Positions 1-9,691 of a DNA stretch of 64,000 nucleotides are shown in pieces; the first letter of the stretch is position 1, and each line of letters begins with the position of its first letter. The notes beneath the pieces are model-generated. The model ran no database searches. It was given only the letters and a program-made list of their open reading frames with translations, and had not been told where the DNA came from. A program made the translations under genes and the position numbers. This DNA comes from Sphingobacterium sp. HMA12 (GTDB lineage: Bacteria; Bacteroidota; Bacteroidia; Sphingobacteriales; Sphingobacteriaceae), in NCBI RefSeq assembly GCF_002933815.1, contig NZ_BEYR01000001.1:1977765-2041764 (forward strand). Reading direction: 5' to 3'.

Positions 1-1
1 T

Positions 2-994
2 ATCTTGAGCAATCCACAAAAGCGTCAACGTTACGACCAATTTGGCCACGCCGGCAATTCAGCAAGCGGTGGTTACGGTGGCGGCGGCGGCATGAATATG
101 GATGATATATTCAGTCAGTTCGGTGATATTTTTGGTGGTGGGCATCCGTTTGAAAGCTTCTTTGGAGGTGGTGGCGGAGGTCAACGTGGAGGACGTCGCG
201 TAGCGCGTGGAAGCAATTTACGTATTAAAGTTAAATTGACTCTTGAAGAGATCGCTAAAGGTGTTGAGAAAAAAGTTAAAGTAAACAAACAAGTTTCCTG
301 TCATAGTTGTGATGGCACAGGAGCGAAAGATAAATCTTCTTTCCATACCTGTAAAACCTGTGGCGGCTCAGGATCAGTACGAAGGGTGACCAATACGATC
401 TTGGGACAAATGCAAACAACTAGTACCTGTCCTACCTGTAATGGTGAAGGTGTTGAAATTACCGCAAAATGTACAACTTGCCGAGGTGAAGGATTAGAGC
501 GCGGTGAAGAAACAATCGCTATCAATATCCCTGCAGGTGTTAGCGAAGGGATGCAGCTCTCGATGAGCGGCAAGGGTAATGCAGCTCCACGCGGCGGTAT
601 TCCTGGAGACCTAATCATCTTAATCGAAGAAGTACCTCACGAAAGCTTAAAACGTGATGGCCTAAATGTTATTTATGATCTGTACATTAATTTCGTGGAT
701 GCGACATTAGGTACCAGTGTAGAGGTGCCTACAATTGACGGAAAAGCCAAAATAAAAATTGAACCCGGAACACAGGGAGGTAAAATACTACGTCTAAAAG
801 GAAAAGGTATTCCCGAAGTCAACTCCTACCATAAAGGAGACCAACTCGTTTATGTCAATATCTGGACACCAAAAGCTGTATCCAACGAAGAAAAAGAATT
901 ACTGAATAAATTGAAAGAATCGCCAAACTTTAAACCACAACCCGGTAAAAGCGAAAAATCATTCTTTGAACGCATAAAAGAATATTTCGAGTAG
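2..994 (+). CDS. dnaJ: Molecular chaperone DnaJ (Hsp40), 5'-truncated by window edge
   Basis: Co-chaperone that delivers unfolded substrates to DnaK and stimulates its ATPase. The visible part opens with the end of the J-domain ([16 protein letters not shown]), followed by a Gly/Phe-rich linker (about visible residues 17-64), four zinc-binding CxxCxGxG repeats (about 99-166: [32 protein letters not shown]) and the C-terminal substrate-binding domain. About 330 residues are seen against a usual 375-390, so roughly 50 residues including the HPD motif lie upstream of the window. The reading frame is open through base 2, so the TTG at 5 is not a real start. A strong terminator follows directly. 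Confidence 0.97.
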   Translation: MLSNPQKRQRYDQFGHAGNSASGGYGGGGGMNMDDIFSQFGDIFGGGHPFESFFGGGGGGQRGGRRVARGSNLRIKVKLTLEEIAKGVEKKVKVNKQVSCHSCDGTGAKDKSSFHTCKTCGGSGSVRRVTNTILGQMQTTSTCPTCNGEGVEITAKCTTCRGEGLERGEETIAINIPAGVSEGMQLSMSGKGNAAPRGGIPGDLIILIEEVPHESLKRDGLNVIYDLYINFVDATLGTSVEVPTIDGKAKIKIEPGTQGGKILRLKGKGIPEVNSYHKGDQLVYVNIWTPKAVSNEEKELLNKLKESPNFKPQPGKSEKSFFERIKEYFE

Positions 995-1012
995 AAATCG
1001 AATTTAATAAAT

Positions 1013-1059
1013 AACAAAAAAAGCCATTTGTCTTTTTGTGACAAATGGCTTTTTTTGTT
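1013..1059 (+). terminator. Intrinsic terminator after dnaJ
   Basis: Perfect 10-bp stem GCCATTTGTC / GACAAATGGC with a 7-nt loop, preceded by an A-run and followed by a T-run, 19 bp after the dnaJ stop codon. Confidence 0.9.
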
Positions 1060-1223
1060 ATTCTTACCTGAAACTGACAATAAATTACAAAAAGTCAACT
1101 TAATATCATTATCGCTAATTAGAATCGCTAAAAATAAAAATATAGTAAATTTTAATTGATTGAACCACTATAATTTACGATTTAGACAAAACATCTAGAC
1201 AATCTAGTGACAATAAAATAAAA

Positions 1224-1231
1224 TAACTTTG
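1224..1231 (+). promoter_or_regulatory. Candidate Bacteroidota -7 element (TAACTTTG)
   Basis: TAACTTTG matches TAnnTTTG exactly and lies about 78 bp before the barrel gene start in an AT-rich gap of 314 bp (995-1308). No convincing TTG -33 element was found 19-21 bp upstream. Apart from this box and the dnaJ terminator, the gap shows nothing recognisable. Confidence 0.45.
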
Positions 1232-1308
1232 CGATATTTGACTAACAAATTAAAAAAGTCAGAAAGTAATTAACTGACACACAGAACAAACTATTAAAAT
1301 AAAAAGAC

Positions 1309-1896
1309 ATGAAAAAAGCTTTACTTACATTAGCTGCCATTGCAGGTTTAACAATCGCAGCAAACGCACAAACTGAAAAAGGTAAAATCATGGTTGGTGG
1401 TCAGGTCGGCTTCCAAACTTCTAAAGTTAAAGATACTGACTTAAAAGATAATTCATTCTCCATCAACCCAACTGTTGGTTACTTCGTAAGTGACAACTGG
1501 GCAGTAGGTACTGGTGTAGGTTACGATTGGAGTAAAAATGAAACGAACAAAGAAAACAGTACAAAAAGAGATGCTTTCCAAGTTTCTCCATTCGTCAGAA
1601 AATATTCTGCTAATGGTCCATTAAGATTCTTTGCTCAGTTATCTGTACCAATGTCATGGGGAAAAACTACAACTGAAGTGGCTAGTGTAAAATCAGAATC
1701 AAAATTCGAAAATTACGGTGTTGAGTTAGCTCCAGGTATGGCGTATTTCCCAACTAGCAAAATCGGTATCGAATTAAAAGTTAGAGGTTTATACTACAAC
1801 CATAATAACAACAAAACAGCTGATAGATCAACAAATACATTTGGTCTAGATGCGAATTCTTTGGCACCAACTTTAGGTGTACAGTTCCACTTCTAG
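1309..1896 (+). CDS. Small outer-membrane beta-barrel protein
   Basis: A 195-residue protein with a clear Sec signal peptide (MKKALLTLAAIAGLTIAANA, cleavage before Q). The rest is made of alternating short amphipathic strands with Gly and aromatic residues (GGQVGF, NPTVGYF, GTGVGYDW, LAPTLGVQFHF) and ends in Phe, as expected for a BAM-inserted barrel. It resembles the OmpA/OprF-like 8-strand barrel class (PF13505 type) common in Bacteroidota. No periplasmic domain follows the barrel. It is monocistronic, with its own promoter candidate and a bidirectional terminator. The transported ligand or role cannot be told from sequence. Confidence 0.8.
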   Translation: MKKALLTLAAIAGLTIAANAQTEKGKIMVGGQVGFQTSKVKDTDLKDNSFSINPTVGYFVSDNWAVGTGVGYDWSKNETNKENSTKRDAFQVSPFVRKYSANGPLRFFAQLSVPMSWGKTTTEVASVKSESKFENYGVELAPGMAYFPTSKIGIELKVRGLYYNHNNNKTADRSTNTFGLDANSLAPTLGVQFHF

Positions 1897-1904
1897 TCGG
1901 CGGT

Positions 1905-1956
1905 TGAACAGAAAAGAAAAGGCGATAAGATAATCTTATCGCCTTTTCTTTTGTTC
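1905..1956. terminator. Bidirectional terminator between convergent genes
   Basis: Very long inverted repeat: GAACAGAAAAGAAAAGGC... pairs with ...GCCTTTTCTTTTGTTC around GATAAGAT-TA-ATCTTATC, with one bulge. It can terminate both the barrel gene (plus) and the NlpC/P60 gene (minus). Confidence 0.9.
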
Positions 1957-1965
1957 AAATCTTGA

Positions 1966-2739
1966 CTACATATAGCGTTTAATAATCCGCAATTTATGGG
2001 AATACCGATTCAGTTCCTGATTGAAAATCCCTTCGTTGTCCATCCGGTCAATACGCACCTTCGCTGAGGCGTGGATAATGGTATCCCGATCCAACATAAT
2101 GCCCACATGGGTAATCCGCCCGTCCGCGTTGTCAAAATAAGCTAAATCGCCGACCTTAATTTCCGAAATAAAATCCACTGTCGTCCCGATTTCCGCTTGC
2201 TGATACGCATCTCTCGGCAAAGATATGCCAAAACAGCTATAGATCAACTGGGAAAAACCAGAACAGTCTATTCCCCATTGTGAACGTCCACCCCATAAAT
2301 AAGGTGTATCCTTATAGCTCATAGCCAGTTCCGCAACTTTAGTTTCAAAATCGGCCTTAGAAAAGGAGTTGACACTGCCCCGGTAAGTCATATCCAGCTG
2401 CGCTACCCGAAACCGATCTGCTTCACCTAAATATAGCTTTGTACCATGACAGAGGTGTAACTGCTCTGTACCATTCAGAAGCAAGCCGCCTTCCCTGCCA
2501 ACCTGGCTTAGATCTGCGTCGAGATATTCTTCCATCTCCACAGGATCAAGCTCCCTAAACTGGCCGTTCTGAATCCAACCCAGGTAACCTGTTTCTAATA
2601 GCCTTATCGCTGTCCAGTCTGCCTGTATTTCCAGAATTTCAAATAATTCTGCAAATAGCACTTGGGAAACCATTTCACTCCGATGTGCCTGTTCCGCACG
2701 CAAGGGAACAAGAGCTAACGTACAAATACCATATTTCAT
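1966..2739 (-). CDS. NlpC/P60 family (C40) peptidoglycan peptide hydrolase
   Basis: Cysteine peptidase expected to cleave gamma-D-Glu-L-diamino acid bonds of murein peptides. The C-terminal NlpC/P60 domain (about 134-257) carries the catalytic set: Cys159 in WGIDCSGF, His211 in THVGIM and His223 in IIHAS. The N-terminal 130 residues look like two SH3-type domains (ADWTAIRLLETGYLGWI is a typical bacterial SH3 strand pattern). There is no signal peptide or lipobox, which fits the cytosolic dipeptidyl-peptidase VI/YkfC group that trims recycled muropeptides. The substrate is inferred from the family only. Confidence 0.85.
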   Translation of the reverse strand: MKYGICTLALVPLRAEQAHRSEMVSQVLFAELFEILEIQADWTAIRLLETGYLGWIQNGQFRELDPVEMEEYLDADLSQVGREGGLLLNGTEQLHLCHGTKLYLGEADRFRVAQLDMTYRGSVNSFSKADFETKVAELAMSYKDTPYLWGGRSQWGIDCSGFSQLIYSCFGISLPRDAYQQAEIGTTVDFISEIKVGDLAYFDNADGRITHVGIMLDRDTIIHASAKVRIDRMDNEGIFNQELNRYSHKLRIIKRYM

Positions 2740-2812
2740 TGGCCAAACAAAACAAAATTGTCAAATATGTGATTATATATTATAAAACGAAGATAAATTA
2801 ATTATAGTAGAT

Positions 2813-3286
2813 ATGGAGAATACAAATTTAAAATTCAAAAGAATACTCGTTGCAGTCGATGATGCTCCATGTTCAGAGAAAGCCATTCTCTACGCGAAGG
2901 AAATGGCTCAGGTATTTAACGCCTCAGTTGCGCTCGTCACGGTTATTCCACCCACCTCACCGACTAATTTTGGAGCTGATCCCCTATTGGGCCAACAACC
3001 AATCATTGTGCCGGAAGTATCCGAAATGGAACAGGAAAATGCGCAAAAGTATCTTGAAAAATTAAGCCGCGAATTTACGGACTCAGGAGAAGTATATCTT
3101 TTCAACCGAATTGGCTCCATCAAAGAAGAGATTCTTGCCGCTTCGCATGAATGGTCAGCAGATCTGATTATAATGGGATCTAATGGACGAACTGGATTCG
3201 ACCATTTTATTTCAGGTTCTGTATCTGAATCCGTTATTCGCAAAGCTACCTGCCCGGTGCTTGTCATTCCAAGTAAATGCGACTAA
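2813..3286 (+). CDS. Universal stress protein, UspA family
   Basis: A single-domain Usp of 157 residues with an alpha/beta fold: RILVAVDDAPCSEKAILYA at the N-terminus and the nucleotide-binding signature GSNGRTGFDHFISGSVSES followed by VIRKATCPVLVI at the C-terminus. The Gly-rich G-x2-G-x9-G-S pattern is intact, so ATP binding is likely. It stands alone between two convergent terminators, and its stress trigger is not evident. Confidence 0.92.
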   Translation: MENTNLKFKRILVAVDDAPCSEKAILYAKEMAQVFNASVALVTVIPPTSPTNFGADPLLGQQPIIVPEVSEMEQENAQKYLEKLSREFTDSGEVYLFNRIGSIKEEILAASHEWSADLIIMGSNGRTGFDHFISGSVSESVIRKATCPVLVIPSKCD

Positions 3287-3323
3287 CGGATCCGTCCGGA
3301 TTGCAAATGGTCGGAGATAAAAT

Positions 3324-3361
3324 AAAGAGCCTATTCTTAGGAAAAGAATAGGCTCTTTTAT
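3324..3361. terminator. Intrinsic terminator between usp and RsmB-like gene
   Basis: Inverted repeat AAAGAGCCTATTCTT / AAGAATAGGCTCTTT with a short loop and flanking A/T runs. It can serve both converging genes. Confidence 0.9.
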
Positions 3362-3379
3362 ATTTTTAAACCAACCCGC

Positions 3380-4555
3380 TTATTTTTTGATCAACCGGGC
3401 GACAAACATAGTATCCGCTCTTTCCGTATAACCATCCAGACAACGCATGCTCTCCAGTTCAAAACCCAAATTATTTAAAATGTAATCCACCACTTCTTCA
3501 TTTTCAGCCTTAAATATCGAGCAGGTAATATAGATCAGTGCTTTACCCACTTTCACATAACCGGCGACATGACTTGCAATTGTCTTTTGCAATGTACTAA
3601 ATTCAGCGATCTTATCAGTTTTAAACTGCCGGATCATCTCTGGTGTGCGACCCCAAGTTCCGGAGCCTGTACAAGGTGCATCCAACAACACGCCGTCAAA
3701 TTTTTCATTCCCCAATATGGGGTATGGATCTTTTGTTAGGTCTAGTATCTTCTTTCGATAATGCTTAATTCCAGCAAGGTCAAATCGCTCGTCCAGATTT
3801 CGAAGAATACTCATACGAAGGTCAGATACCAATAGATTTATCGAGGGACAGGCATCCATTAGCAAAAGAGACTTACCTCCAGATGCTGCGCAAGCATCCC
3901 ACCAGGATTCCCTTTCCTCAGGCTTCATAAATGCAAGTGTACGCTGCGAAGATAGATCCTGTACTTCAACAAGTCCTTCTAATGTTGAAAATCGCTGCAA
4001 TGAGGTACCATTCACTAAAGCGATAGTTTGATCGTCCAATTCATGATAGGGAATCTGATTTTCATCTAAAATCGCACGTACGATTTTATTTTTACCCCTT
4101 TTTACTCGAATATACAAATGTGGTTGTACCAGTTGGCTCTCCAAAAAAAGTTTGGTATCAATCTGGGGCGAAAAATATGCCGTAAATGGAAATAGATCCT
4201 CACTTTTTATCAGTCCTTCAGATACTAGAAAAGCGATCTTTTCGTCTACAGGTAAACCCAGCTTTTCACGATATGCAGGTTCAAGTATGTTGACCAATGG
4301 GCTGTCTTTTTCACATAAAAACTCAGCAAGCACCAGTCGTCGCTGCTGCGACAACCCTGAGGCCGCCGCCCCCAAACGAAAATAATTATAGCACAAACGG
4401 GAAGTAGACTTCCGATCCGAAGAACCCATCTGTTTATTTTCCTTAAAAAAAGACGTCAAATATCGTGAGAATGGCTGATCTCCCTCAAAACCATCCATTG
4501 CACGCTCAAAATTACGTATTTGTTGGTAAACACGTTTTTCACTGAATTCAGCCAT
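3380..4555 (-). CDS. RsmB/NOP-type rRNA (cytosine-5) methyltransferase
   Basis: SAM-dependent RNA m5C methyltransferase of 391 residues. The NOL1/NOP2/Sun core is at about 195-390: degenerate SAM loop DACAASGGKSLLLMD (220-234), LLDAPCTGSGTW with the release Cys295, and YITCSIF with the nucleophile Cys345. The N-terminal region is helical and could be the NusB-like or target-recognition part. RsmB itself makes m5C967 in 16S rRNA. Whether this homologue has the same target is inferred. It starts 7 bp after the lipoprotein stop, so it is probably co-transcribed with guaA. Confidence 0.88.
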   Translation of the reverse strand: MAEFSEKRVYQQIRNFERAMDGFEGDQPFSRYLTSFFKENKQMGSSDRKSTSRLCYNYFRLGAAASGLSQQRRLVLAEFLCEKDSPLVNILEPAYREKLGLPVDEKIAFLVSEGLIKSEDLFPFTAYFSPQIDTKLFLESQLVQPHLYIRVKRGKNKIVRAILDENQIPYHELDDQTIALVNGTSLQRFSTLEGLVEVQDLSSQRTLAFMKPEERESWWDACAASGGKSLLLMDACPSINLLVSDLRMSILRNLDERFDLAGIKHYRKKILDLTKDPYPILGNEKFDGVLLDAPCTGSGTWGRTPEMIRQFKTDKIAEFSTLQKTIASHVAGYVKVGKALIYITCSIFKAENEEVVDYILNNLGFELESMRCLDGYTERADTMFVARLIKK

Positions 4556-4562
4556 TCAAAGA

Positions 4563-5816
4563 TTATTTTCTTTCAAATTTCTTATTGTGATAGACCATTA
4601 TCCCTAAAGCTCTATTGGCATAGCCCCATTTTGGATAAAACTCAAACTTATAATCACTATTGAGCCCCGAGAATTTTTCCTGGGTGATATGGCTTACATA
4701 GTCAACACCATATTTATGGAGCAAACGGCCAAAATAAACAGCCGCATCGTAGCCCTTATAGGAAAACTCCGAAGGATCGACTTTATACAGCGATTTATAA
4801 TTTGCTATAAACTTTCTCGTATCACCATCTGATTCATCGGCCAGACTCGAAGAAGTAATCGTTAAGCCATAAAAGTCCATATTTTCAAAATTTTCAAAAG
4901 AAAGTTTTGAAAAGTTCGGATGTCCATACAACTTGAATTGATTACCCGGATTCAAGAAACGCTCATCCATAGCATCCAACAATCCTTTGACGAGATTCTT
5001 ATTAGCTGTTCCGGACACAACATGATTCGTTCCTGCAAGTACAAGGCTATTATTGAGCTCATTGATGCTCATCACTGTTTTAATCTTTGCCTGCGCATTC
5101 GCCTTTGTCACTTCTTTGGAAAAATTGACCAAAAACTGTTTGCTCTCATCATCGCCAGCATCATAGATCAAAATTTGATCGCCATTATAATACTGATCGG
5201 CAACGTATTTCGCCATTGTTTCAGCATGGGTCCGTATCGACGGTGTCATGGAAACAAGGTTGGGTACGCTAAATTCAGAAGCCATCGTTGCAGCCAATGG
5301 GGAAACCTGAAGAACATTTTTGTTGGCAAAAGTCTGCGCAAAACTTCTAATTTCCCGAGGGTACACAGGTCCGACAACAAGCGCCGCATCTTTTACTGCC
5401 GCAGCAGTTCCCAAGGACGCATTATAGGTGACATCATCGCGTGAATCGATAACCTGTAAATCAAACAGCATTCCGTCTTTAGCAATCTTATCGAGACCTA
5501 ATTGAAAACCTTGGTAAAAATCCAGTGCCAGAGCAGAGCGCTCGACATCTTCTGTAGTCACCGTTTTAGCGATGCTATTTAATTCAAACGGCAAAAGCAG
5601 TGCAATTTTATTGTTCTTAACCGAATGGCCATTTACAGTTTGCACATCACCTACCTTTATGGTAGGCTTATCTTTCTCACTGCTTGGTTTAGTGACAGCA
5701 GTTTGCTGTTCGCCCCGACTAGAAGAGGGCGAACGCAATACCGTGCTTTTTTTGGTTGTACAGCTCGCCAGACATAATGCCACGAGTGCTGCAACCCATA
5801 TTTTATTCCCACTCAA
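4563..5816 (-). CDS. Lipoprotein with type I periplasmic-binding-protein fold
   Basis: Predicted lipoprotein: hydrophobic segment [14 protein letters not shown] with lipobox LASC, a Ser/Thr/Lys-rich tether, then a Peripla_BP_6 (Leu/Ile/Val-binding) fold starting at [10 protein letters not shown] and running to the end. It resembles the substrate-binding proteins of branched amino-acid ABC systems, but no transporter genes are nearby. A role as ligand sensor or envelope factor is equally possible. The start is ambiguous: TTG at 5816 gives MSGNK plus the hydrophobic core and a 14-bp overlap with guaA, while ATG at 5846 or 5852 gives a longer n-region and about 45-50 bp of overlap. The TTG was chosen because it yields a standard lipoprotein signal. 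Confidence 0.75.
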   Translation of the reverse strand: MSGNKIWVAALVALCLASCTTKKSTVLRSPSSSRGEQQTAVTKPSSEKDKPTIKVGDVQTVNGHSVKNNKIALLLPFELNSIAKTVTTEDVERSALALDFYQGFQLGLDKIAKDGMLFDLQVIDSRDDVTYNASLGTAAAVKDAALVVGPVYPREIRSFAQTFANKNVLQVSPLAATMASEFSVPNLVSMTPSIRTHAETMAKYVADQYYNGDQILIYDAGDDESKQFLVNFSKEVTKANAQAKIKTVMSINELNNSLVLAGTNHVVSGTANKNLVKGLLDAMDERFLNPGNQFKLYGHPNFSKLSFENFENMDFYGLTITSSSLADESDGDTRKFIANYKSLYKVDPSEFSYKGYDAAVYFGRLLHKYGVDYVSHITQEKFSGLNSDYKFEFYPKWGYANRALGIMVYHNKKFERK

Positions 5817-7353
5817 TCGTAGCGGGTGGTTTTGAACTGATATCATATACAACTCTGTTTATTCCTTTCACATGGTTGATAATTTCATTTGAAATTTTTG
5901 CCAACAGGTCGTAAGGTAGATGTATCCAATCTGCAGTCATTCCATCAAGCGATCCTACAGCTCTTAAGCTCACAACATGCTCGTAAGTACGTTCGTCACC
6001 CATTACACCAACTGAACGTACAGGTAAAAAGATCGTACCAGCTTGCCATACTTTATCATACCAACCAGATTCCTTTAGGTTATTGATAAAGATTGCATCT
6101 GCTTCCTGAACAATTCTCACTCTTTCAGCAGTAATATCACCTAAAATACGAATAGCCAAACCTGGACCCGGAAATGGATGTCTACCCAAAATCGCCTGAT
6201 CTACCTCTAATGCCTTACCCACTCTTCTGACCTCATCTTTGAATAAAGTCTTCAATGGTTCAACAACTTTCAATTTCATAAAATCAGGCAAACCGCCGAC
6301 ATTATGATGCGATTTTATGGTTGCTGAAGGTCCTTTAACCGAAACTGATTCTATAATATCAGGATAAATTGTCCCCTGTCCCAACCATTTGGCTTCGATT
6401 CCTGCCGGTAATTCTTTTTGAATTTCCTTCGCTGCTTCGTCAAACACATCAATAAAGGAATTACCGATAATCTTACGCTTCTCCTCAGGTTCAGAAACTC
6501 CTGCCAAACGACCATAGAATAAGTCTTTTGCATTAATTCCTTTAATATTTAAACCCATATTTTTGTAAGAATCCAATACTTGCTCGTATTCATCTTTACG
6601 CAGCAAGCCATGATCCACGAAAATACAGTGTAATTTCTGTCCGATTGCATGGTGTAATAAAACTGCAGCAACAGTAGAATCTACCCCTCCAGATAAAGCC
6701 ATGATCACATGGTCTTCACCCAGCTGTTCTTTCAATGAGGCTACGGTTGTCTCTACAAATGCATCTGGAGTCCAGTCTTGCGCACAACCACAGATACCAA
6801 CAACAAAATTTTTCAATAAAATAGCGCCATCCGTGCTATGTGTTACTTCTGGGTGAAACTGTATACCATAAGTACGTGTACCTTTTACCTGATAAGCTGC
6901 TACGCGTACTTTATCTGTACTGGCAATGATATCAAAGTTTGCGGGCACCTCTTTAATGGTATCTCCATGCGACATCCATACTTGAGATTGTACAGGTACG
7001 CCTGCCAACAATTCATTTTCACTATTGACAAATTGCAGATTTGCACGACCATATTCACGAATTTCAGATGGCAATACATCTCCACCCGATTTTTGAGCAA
7101 TGTACTGTGCACCATAACACACTCCTAAAAGTGGAAAGCGCTCCTGAATAGCGACAAAATCAATTTGAGGTGCATCCTCTTGTCGAACCGAAAAGGGGCT
7201 TCCGGAGAATATAACACCTTTCACAGATTCGTCAAAATCTGGCAATTTATTAAACGGGTGTATCTCACAATACACATTTAGTTCTCTGACACGTCTTGCA
7301 ATTAATTGCGTGTATTGAGACCCGAAGTCTAGAATGATAATTTTTTCTGGCAT
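5803..7353 (-). CDS. guaA: GMP synthase (glutamine-hydrolysing)
   Basis: Converts XMP to GMP with ATP and glutamine-derived ammonia, in the cytosol. A complete 516-residue enzyme: class I glutamine amidotransferase domain (1-190) with nucleophile Cys79 in GVCYGAQ and His167/Glu169 in [11 protein letters not shown]-pyrophosphatase domain with PP-loop SGGVDS (221-226); and the C-terminal dimerisation domain ending in PPATIEWE. Length and motifs are standard. It sits after pyrF (42-bp gap), giving a pyrimidine and purine nucleotide gene pair. Its 3' end overlaps the following lipoprotein gene. Confidence 0.98.
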   Translation of the reverse strand: MPEKIIILDFGSQYTQLIARRVRELNVYCEIHPFNKLPDFDESVKGVIFSGSPFSVRQEDAPQIDFVAIQERFPLLGVCYGAQYIAQKSGGDVLPSEIREYGRANLQFVNSENELLAGVPVQSQVWMSHGDTIKEVPANFDIIASTDKVRVAAYQVKGTRTYGIQFHPEVTHSTDGAILLKNFVVGICGCAQDWTPDAFVETTVASLKEQLGEDHVIMALSGGVDSTVAAVLLHHAIGQKLHCIFVDHGLLRKDEYEQVLDSYKNMGLNIKGINAKDLFYGRLAGVSEPEEKRKIIGNSFIDVFDEAAKEIQKELPAGIEAKWLGQGTIYPDIIESVSVKGPSATIKSHHNVGGLPDFMKLKVVEPLKTLFKDEVRRVGKALEVDQAILGRHPFPGPGLAIRILGDITAERVRIVQEADAIFINNLKESGWYDKVWQAGTIFLPVRSVGVMGDERTYEHVVSLRAVGSLDGMTADWIHLPYDLLAKISNEIINHVKGINRVVYDISSKPPATIEWE

Positions 7354-7357
7354 GCTG

Positions 7358-7365
7358 CAAAGGTA
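7358..7365 (-). promoter_or_regulatory. Candidate -7 box (TACCTTTG) just upstream of guaA
   Basis: On the minus strand TACCTTTG matches TAnnTTTG and ends only 5 bp before the guaA ATG, so a transcript from it would have almost no leader. No good TTG lies at the usual 19-21 bp spacing, so this is tentative. Confidence 0.35.
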
Positions 7366-7395
7366 AGTATTACGAATGAATTATTAAATGTCAAA

Positions 7396-8232
7396 TCAGG
7401 AAATAATACCTGCTTTTAGCAGTTCTATTTCCATTTCTTTTTGTAATTTCAAAGCTTCCTCACGCGCACGTTCCGCAAAATCACGTCCTTTTGAAGCATA
7501 TATAATTCCTCTGGTACTATTCACCAGGAGCCCACAGTCTTTATTCATCCCATATTTACAAACATCTTCCAATGAGCCACCCTGTGCACCTACCCCCGGC
7601 ACCAATAGGAAATGTTCTGGTGCATGTTGACGGATCTTAATAAAACCCTCTCCTCTCGTCGCACCGACGACATACATTAAATTGTCTATAGTGCCCCAAG
7701 TATTTACTTTGTCAATGACCTGCTCAAATAACTGAAGCCCTTCCTTATTCTCAAAATTCTGAAAGTCCAGGCTGCCTTCATTGGATGTTAATGCCAGTAC
7801 AATAGCCCACTTATCTTTGAAGTCCAAAAACGGTGTCACCGAATCTTTCCCCATATACGGAGCAATGGTAATGCTGTCGAATCCTAACCCTGAATTTGAC
7901 TCATCAAAAAATGCCATTGCGTAACGGCCTGAGGTATTTCCGATGTCGCCACGTTTGGCATCAGCGATACTAAAACAATCTTTCGGCAATGCCGCCCAAG
8001 TTTTTTGAAGCGACTGCCATCCTTTTAGTCCGTAACATTCATAGAAGGCAATATTTGGTTTATAAGCGACACATAAATCAGCTGTAGCATCAATAATTGC
8101 TTTATTGAAACTGTAGATCGGATCCTCATCATCCAACAGGTGCTCAGGAATCTTGGTAAGGTCTGTGTCCAATCCGACACATAAAAACGAACGTTTCTCT
8201 TTGATTTGATGAATAAGTTCTGCTCTGGTCAT
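7396..8232 (-). CDS. pyrF: Orotidine 5'-phosphate decarboxylase
   Basis: Last step of UMP synthesis: decarboxylates OMP. At 278 residues it is the longer (type 2, archaeal/Mycobacterium-like) form that is usual in Bacteroidota. The catalytic motif [10 protein letters not shown] is at 91-100 (Lys93 and Asp96 as the key charged residues), with FLCVGLDTD at the N-terminus. It lies between the thioredoxin-like gene (19-bp gap) and guaA. Confidence 0.96.
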   Translation of the reverse strand: MTRAELIHQIKEKRSFLCVGLDTDLTKIPEHLLDDEDPIYSFNKAIIDATADLCVAYKPNIAFYECYGLKGWQSLQKTWAALPKDCFSIADAKRGDIGNTSGRYAMAFFDESNSGLGFDSITIAPYMGKDSVTPFLDFKDKWAIVLALTSNEGSLDFQNFENKEGLQLFEQVIDKVNTWGTIDNLMYVVGATRGEGFIKIRQHAPEHFLLVPGVGAQGGSLEDVCKYGMNKDCGLLVNSTRGIIYASKGRDFAERAREEALKLQKEMEIELLKAGIIS

Positions 8233-8251
8233 GCTAATGTATAGATCGTAA

Positions 8252-8845
8252 TTATTTATTGATTAAATCTTGAATAAAGTTTGCCACATCGGGTGTAGAA
8301 TAATCAGCCATACCCTCATGCCGTGTCGCTAAGTTGCCCTGCTTATCCAAAATGACTGTACTTGGAATAGACTCCGAAAGCCATTCTTTTGGAATATCGC
8401 TATTAGGATAGCTGATGGGTAAAGTTAGCTTTTCATTTTTGACAAAAGCAGCAGCCTTTTCCTTATCGCCTTCTATCTCCACAAGTAGGAACACTACATT
8501 GGGGTTGTCTTTGAATTTATTATAAAGCACATTGATGGAAGGCATCTCCGCGCGGCATGGCCCACACCAGGTGGCCCAAAAGTTGATAAATACCACTTTG
8601 CCCTTTAAATCGGCTACAGTTACTGTCTCACCCAAATGATTCACAAAAGACACGGCTGCACCGACATTCTTTACTCCTGCATGGGGCTGCTCTGCAACCT
8701 GCTGTGGCGCCTCCAATTTCGGTTTAAATAAACCGATCTTCATGAGCAACTGTTGAAAATAACTTCTGCTTGTCGGCCATATCAATAAACCAATGAGCAG
8801 TACAAACACCACATTGCCAATTATCTTTTTTGTTTTTGGATTCAT
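8252..8845 (-). CDS. TlpA-like membrane-anchored thioredoxin
   Basis: Thiol-disulfide oxidoreductase of 197 residues. One N-terminal membrane anchor (about 10-23, [13 protein letters not shown]) is followed by a linker and a TlpA/ResA-type thioredoxin domain with active site WCGPC (Cys94, Cys97) in the context [17 protein letters not shown]. The domain should face the periplasm and reduce or isomerise disulfides there, for example in cytochrome c maturation. No cytochrome genes are close, so the partner is unknown. It is probably co-transcribed with the pseudouridine synthase and pyrF (gaps of 19 bp each). Confidence 0.9.
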   Translation of the reverse strand: MNPKTKKIIGNVVFVLLIGLLIWPTSRSYFQQLLMKIGLFKPKLEAPQQVAEQPHAGVKNVGAAVSFVNHLGETVTVADLKGKVVFINFWATWCGPCRAEMPSINVLYNKFKDNPNVVFLLVEIEGDKEKAAAFVKNEKLTLPISYPNSDIPKEWLSESIPSTVILDKQGNLATRHEGMADYSTPDVANFIQDLINK

Positions 8846-8864
8846 AAATAAGATTTACGGCAGG

Positions 8865-9608
8865 TTAAGAATCAAATTTATCCAATAGCTTCAGTAAAGT
8901 CGCAAAATCTTTCGGATAAGGCGCCTCAAACACCATTTGTTCACCATTCAATTCAAATTCAACGTGCTTGGCATGTAAGGCAAAACGTTTCATGATGGGT
9001 TGTTCTTCTTCATCCTTCGATAAAGTATAGCCTCTTTTCTTGATTTGTGACAGATAAACGGGTTTTCCACGGTACATGCTATCCCCCACAATTGCGGCAT
9101 GCTGTGTAGCCAAGTGAATACGAATTTGGTGCATACGTCCAGTAATTGGCTTACACTCCACTAAAGTATAATTCTTATAATATTTAAGGGAATTAAAGAT
9201 GGTTTCCGCAGGCTTGCCATTTGCGCGGTCAATAGATACATTTTTATTACCTAGGTTTAAAATAGGCAAGTCCACGACAAGATCGTTAAAAGTATGCGTA
9301 CCACCGATAATGGCATGGTAGATCTTATTGACTCTGCGCTTTTCAAATGCAATGGAAATCGAGCGGTAGGTATCCGGATTTTTAGCTATCAACAAAATAC
9401 CTGAAGTCTCCTTATCCAAACGGTGGCAGACTTGAGCGTCAGCATGATATTTCTTTGCCAAACGGAGAATATTAATCTCCCCCCCCTCTCTTTCATCCAA
9501 AGAAGCCACAAAAGGCGGTTTATTTATAACAATCAAATTTTCATCCTCATGGATTATTAATTCTGAAAATTTGGGAAATTTAAATAGACGGGTTTCATTC
9601 TGTATCAT
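8865..9608 (-). CDS. RluA-family 23S rRNA/tRNA pseudouridine synthase
   Basis: Isomerises uridine to pseudouridine in structured RNA. The RluA signature CHRLDKETSGILLIAKN is present with catalytic Asp65 (numbered from the chosen start), as is the later GRMHQIRIHLA motif. There is no N-terminal S4 domain, so it is of the short RluA/RluC-catalytic type (247 residues). The ATG at 9608 (MIQNETRLFK) was chosen over the one 39 bp upstream, because the extra residues are unlike the family and would overlap the promoter region. The exact target nucleotide cannot be told. Confidence 0.88.
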   Translation of the reverse strand: MIQNETRLFKFPKFSELIIHEDENLIVINKPPFVASLDEREGGEINILRLAKKYHADAQVCHRLDKETSGILLIAKNPDTYRSISIAFEKRRVNKIYHAIIGGTHTFNDLVVDLPILNLGNKNVSIDRANGKPAETIFNSLKYYKNYTLVECKPITGRMHQIRIHLATQHAAIVGDSMYRGKPVYLSQIKKRGYTLSKDEEEQPIMKRFALHAKHVEFELNGEQMVFEAPYPKDFATLLKLLDKFDS

Positions 9609-9639
9609 TTTACAAAAATACAAAACACAAGGCAGAATA

Positions 9640-9671
9640 TTGGCCAATGTATGATAAAAACCTTACTTTTG
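9640..9671 (+). promoter_or_regulatory. Promoter of panB
   Basis: TTG at 9640-9642 and TACTTTTG at 9664-9671 separated by 21 bp, a good match to the Bacteroidota sigma-ABfr consensus. It sits 20 bp before the panB ATG. The TTG is part of an 8-bp palindrome TTGGCCAA, which also gives a TTG on the opposite strand towards the pseudouridine synthase gene. Confidence 0.65.
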
Positions 9672-9691
9672 AGCTTACAATATAAGTTAAG

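Noticed and set aside
4920..5444. Plus-strand open frame of 174 codons
   Set aside because: Lies wholly antisense inside the lipoprotein gene, whose motifs and codon use are convincing; composition is unlike a real protein.
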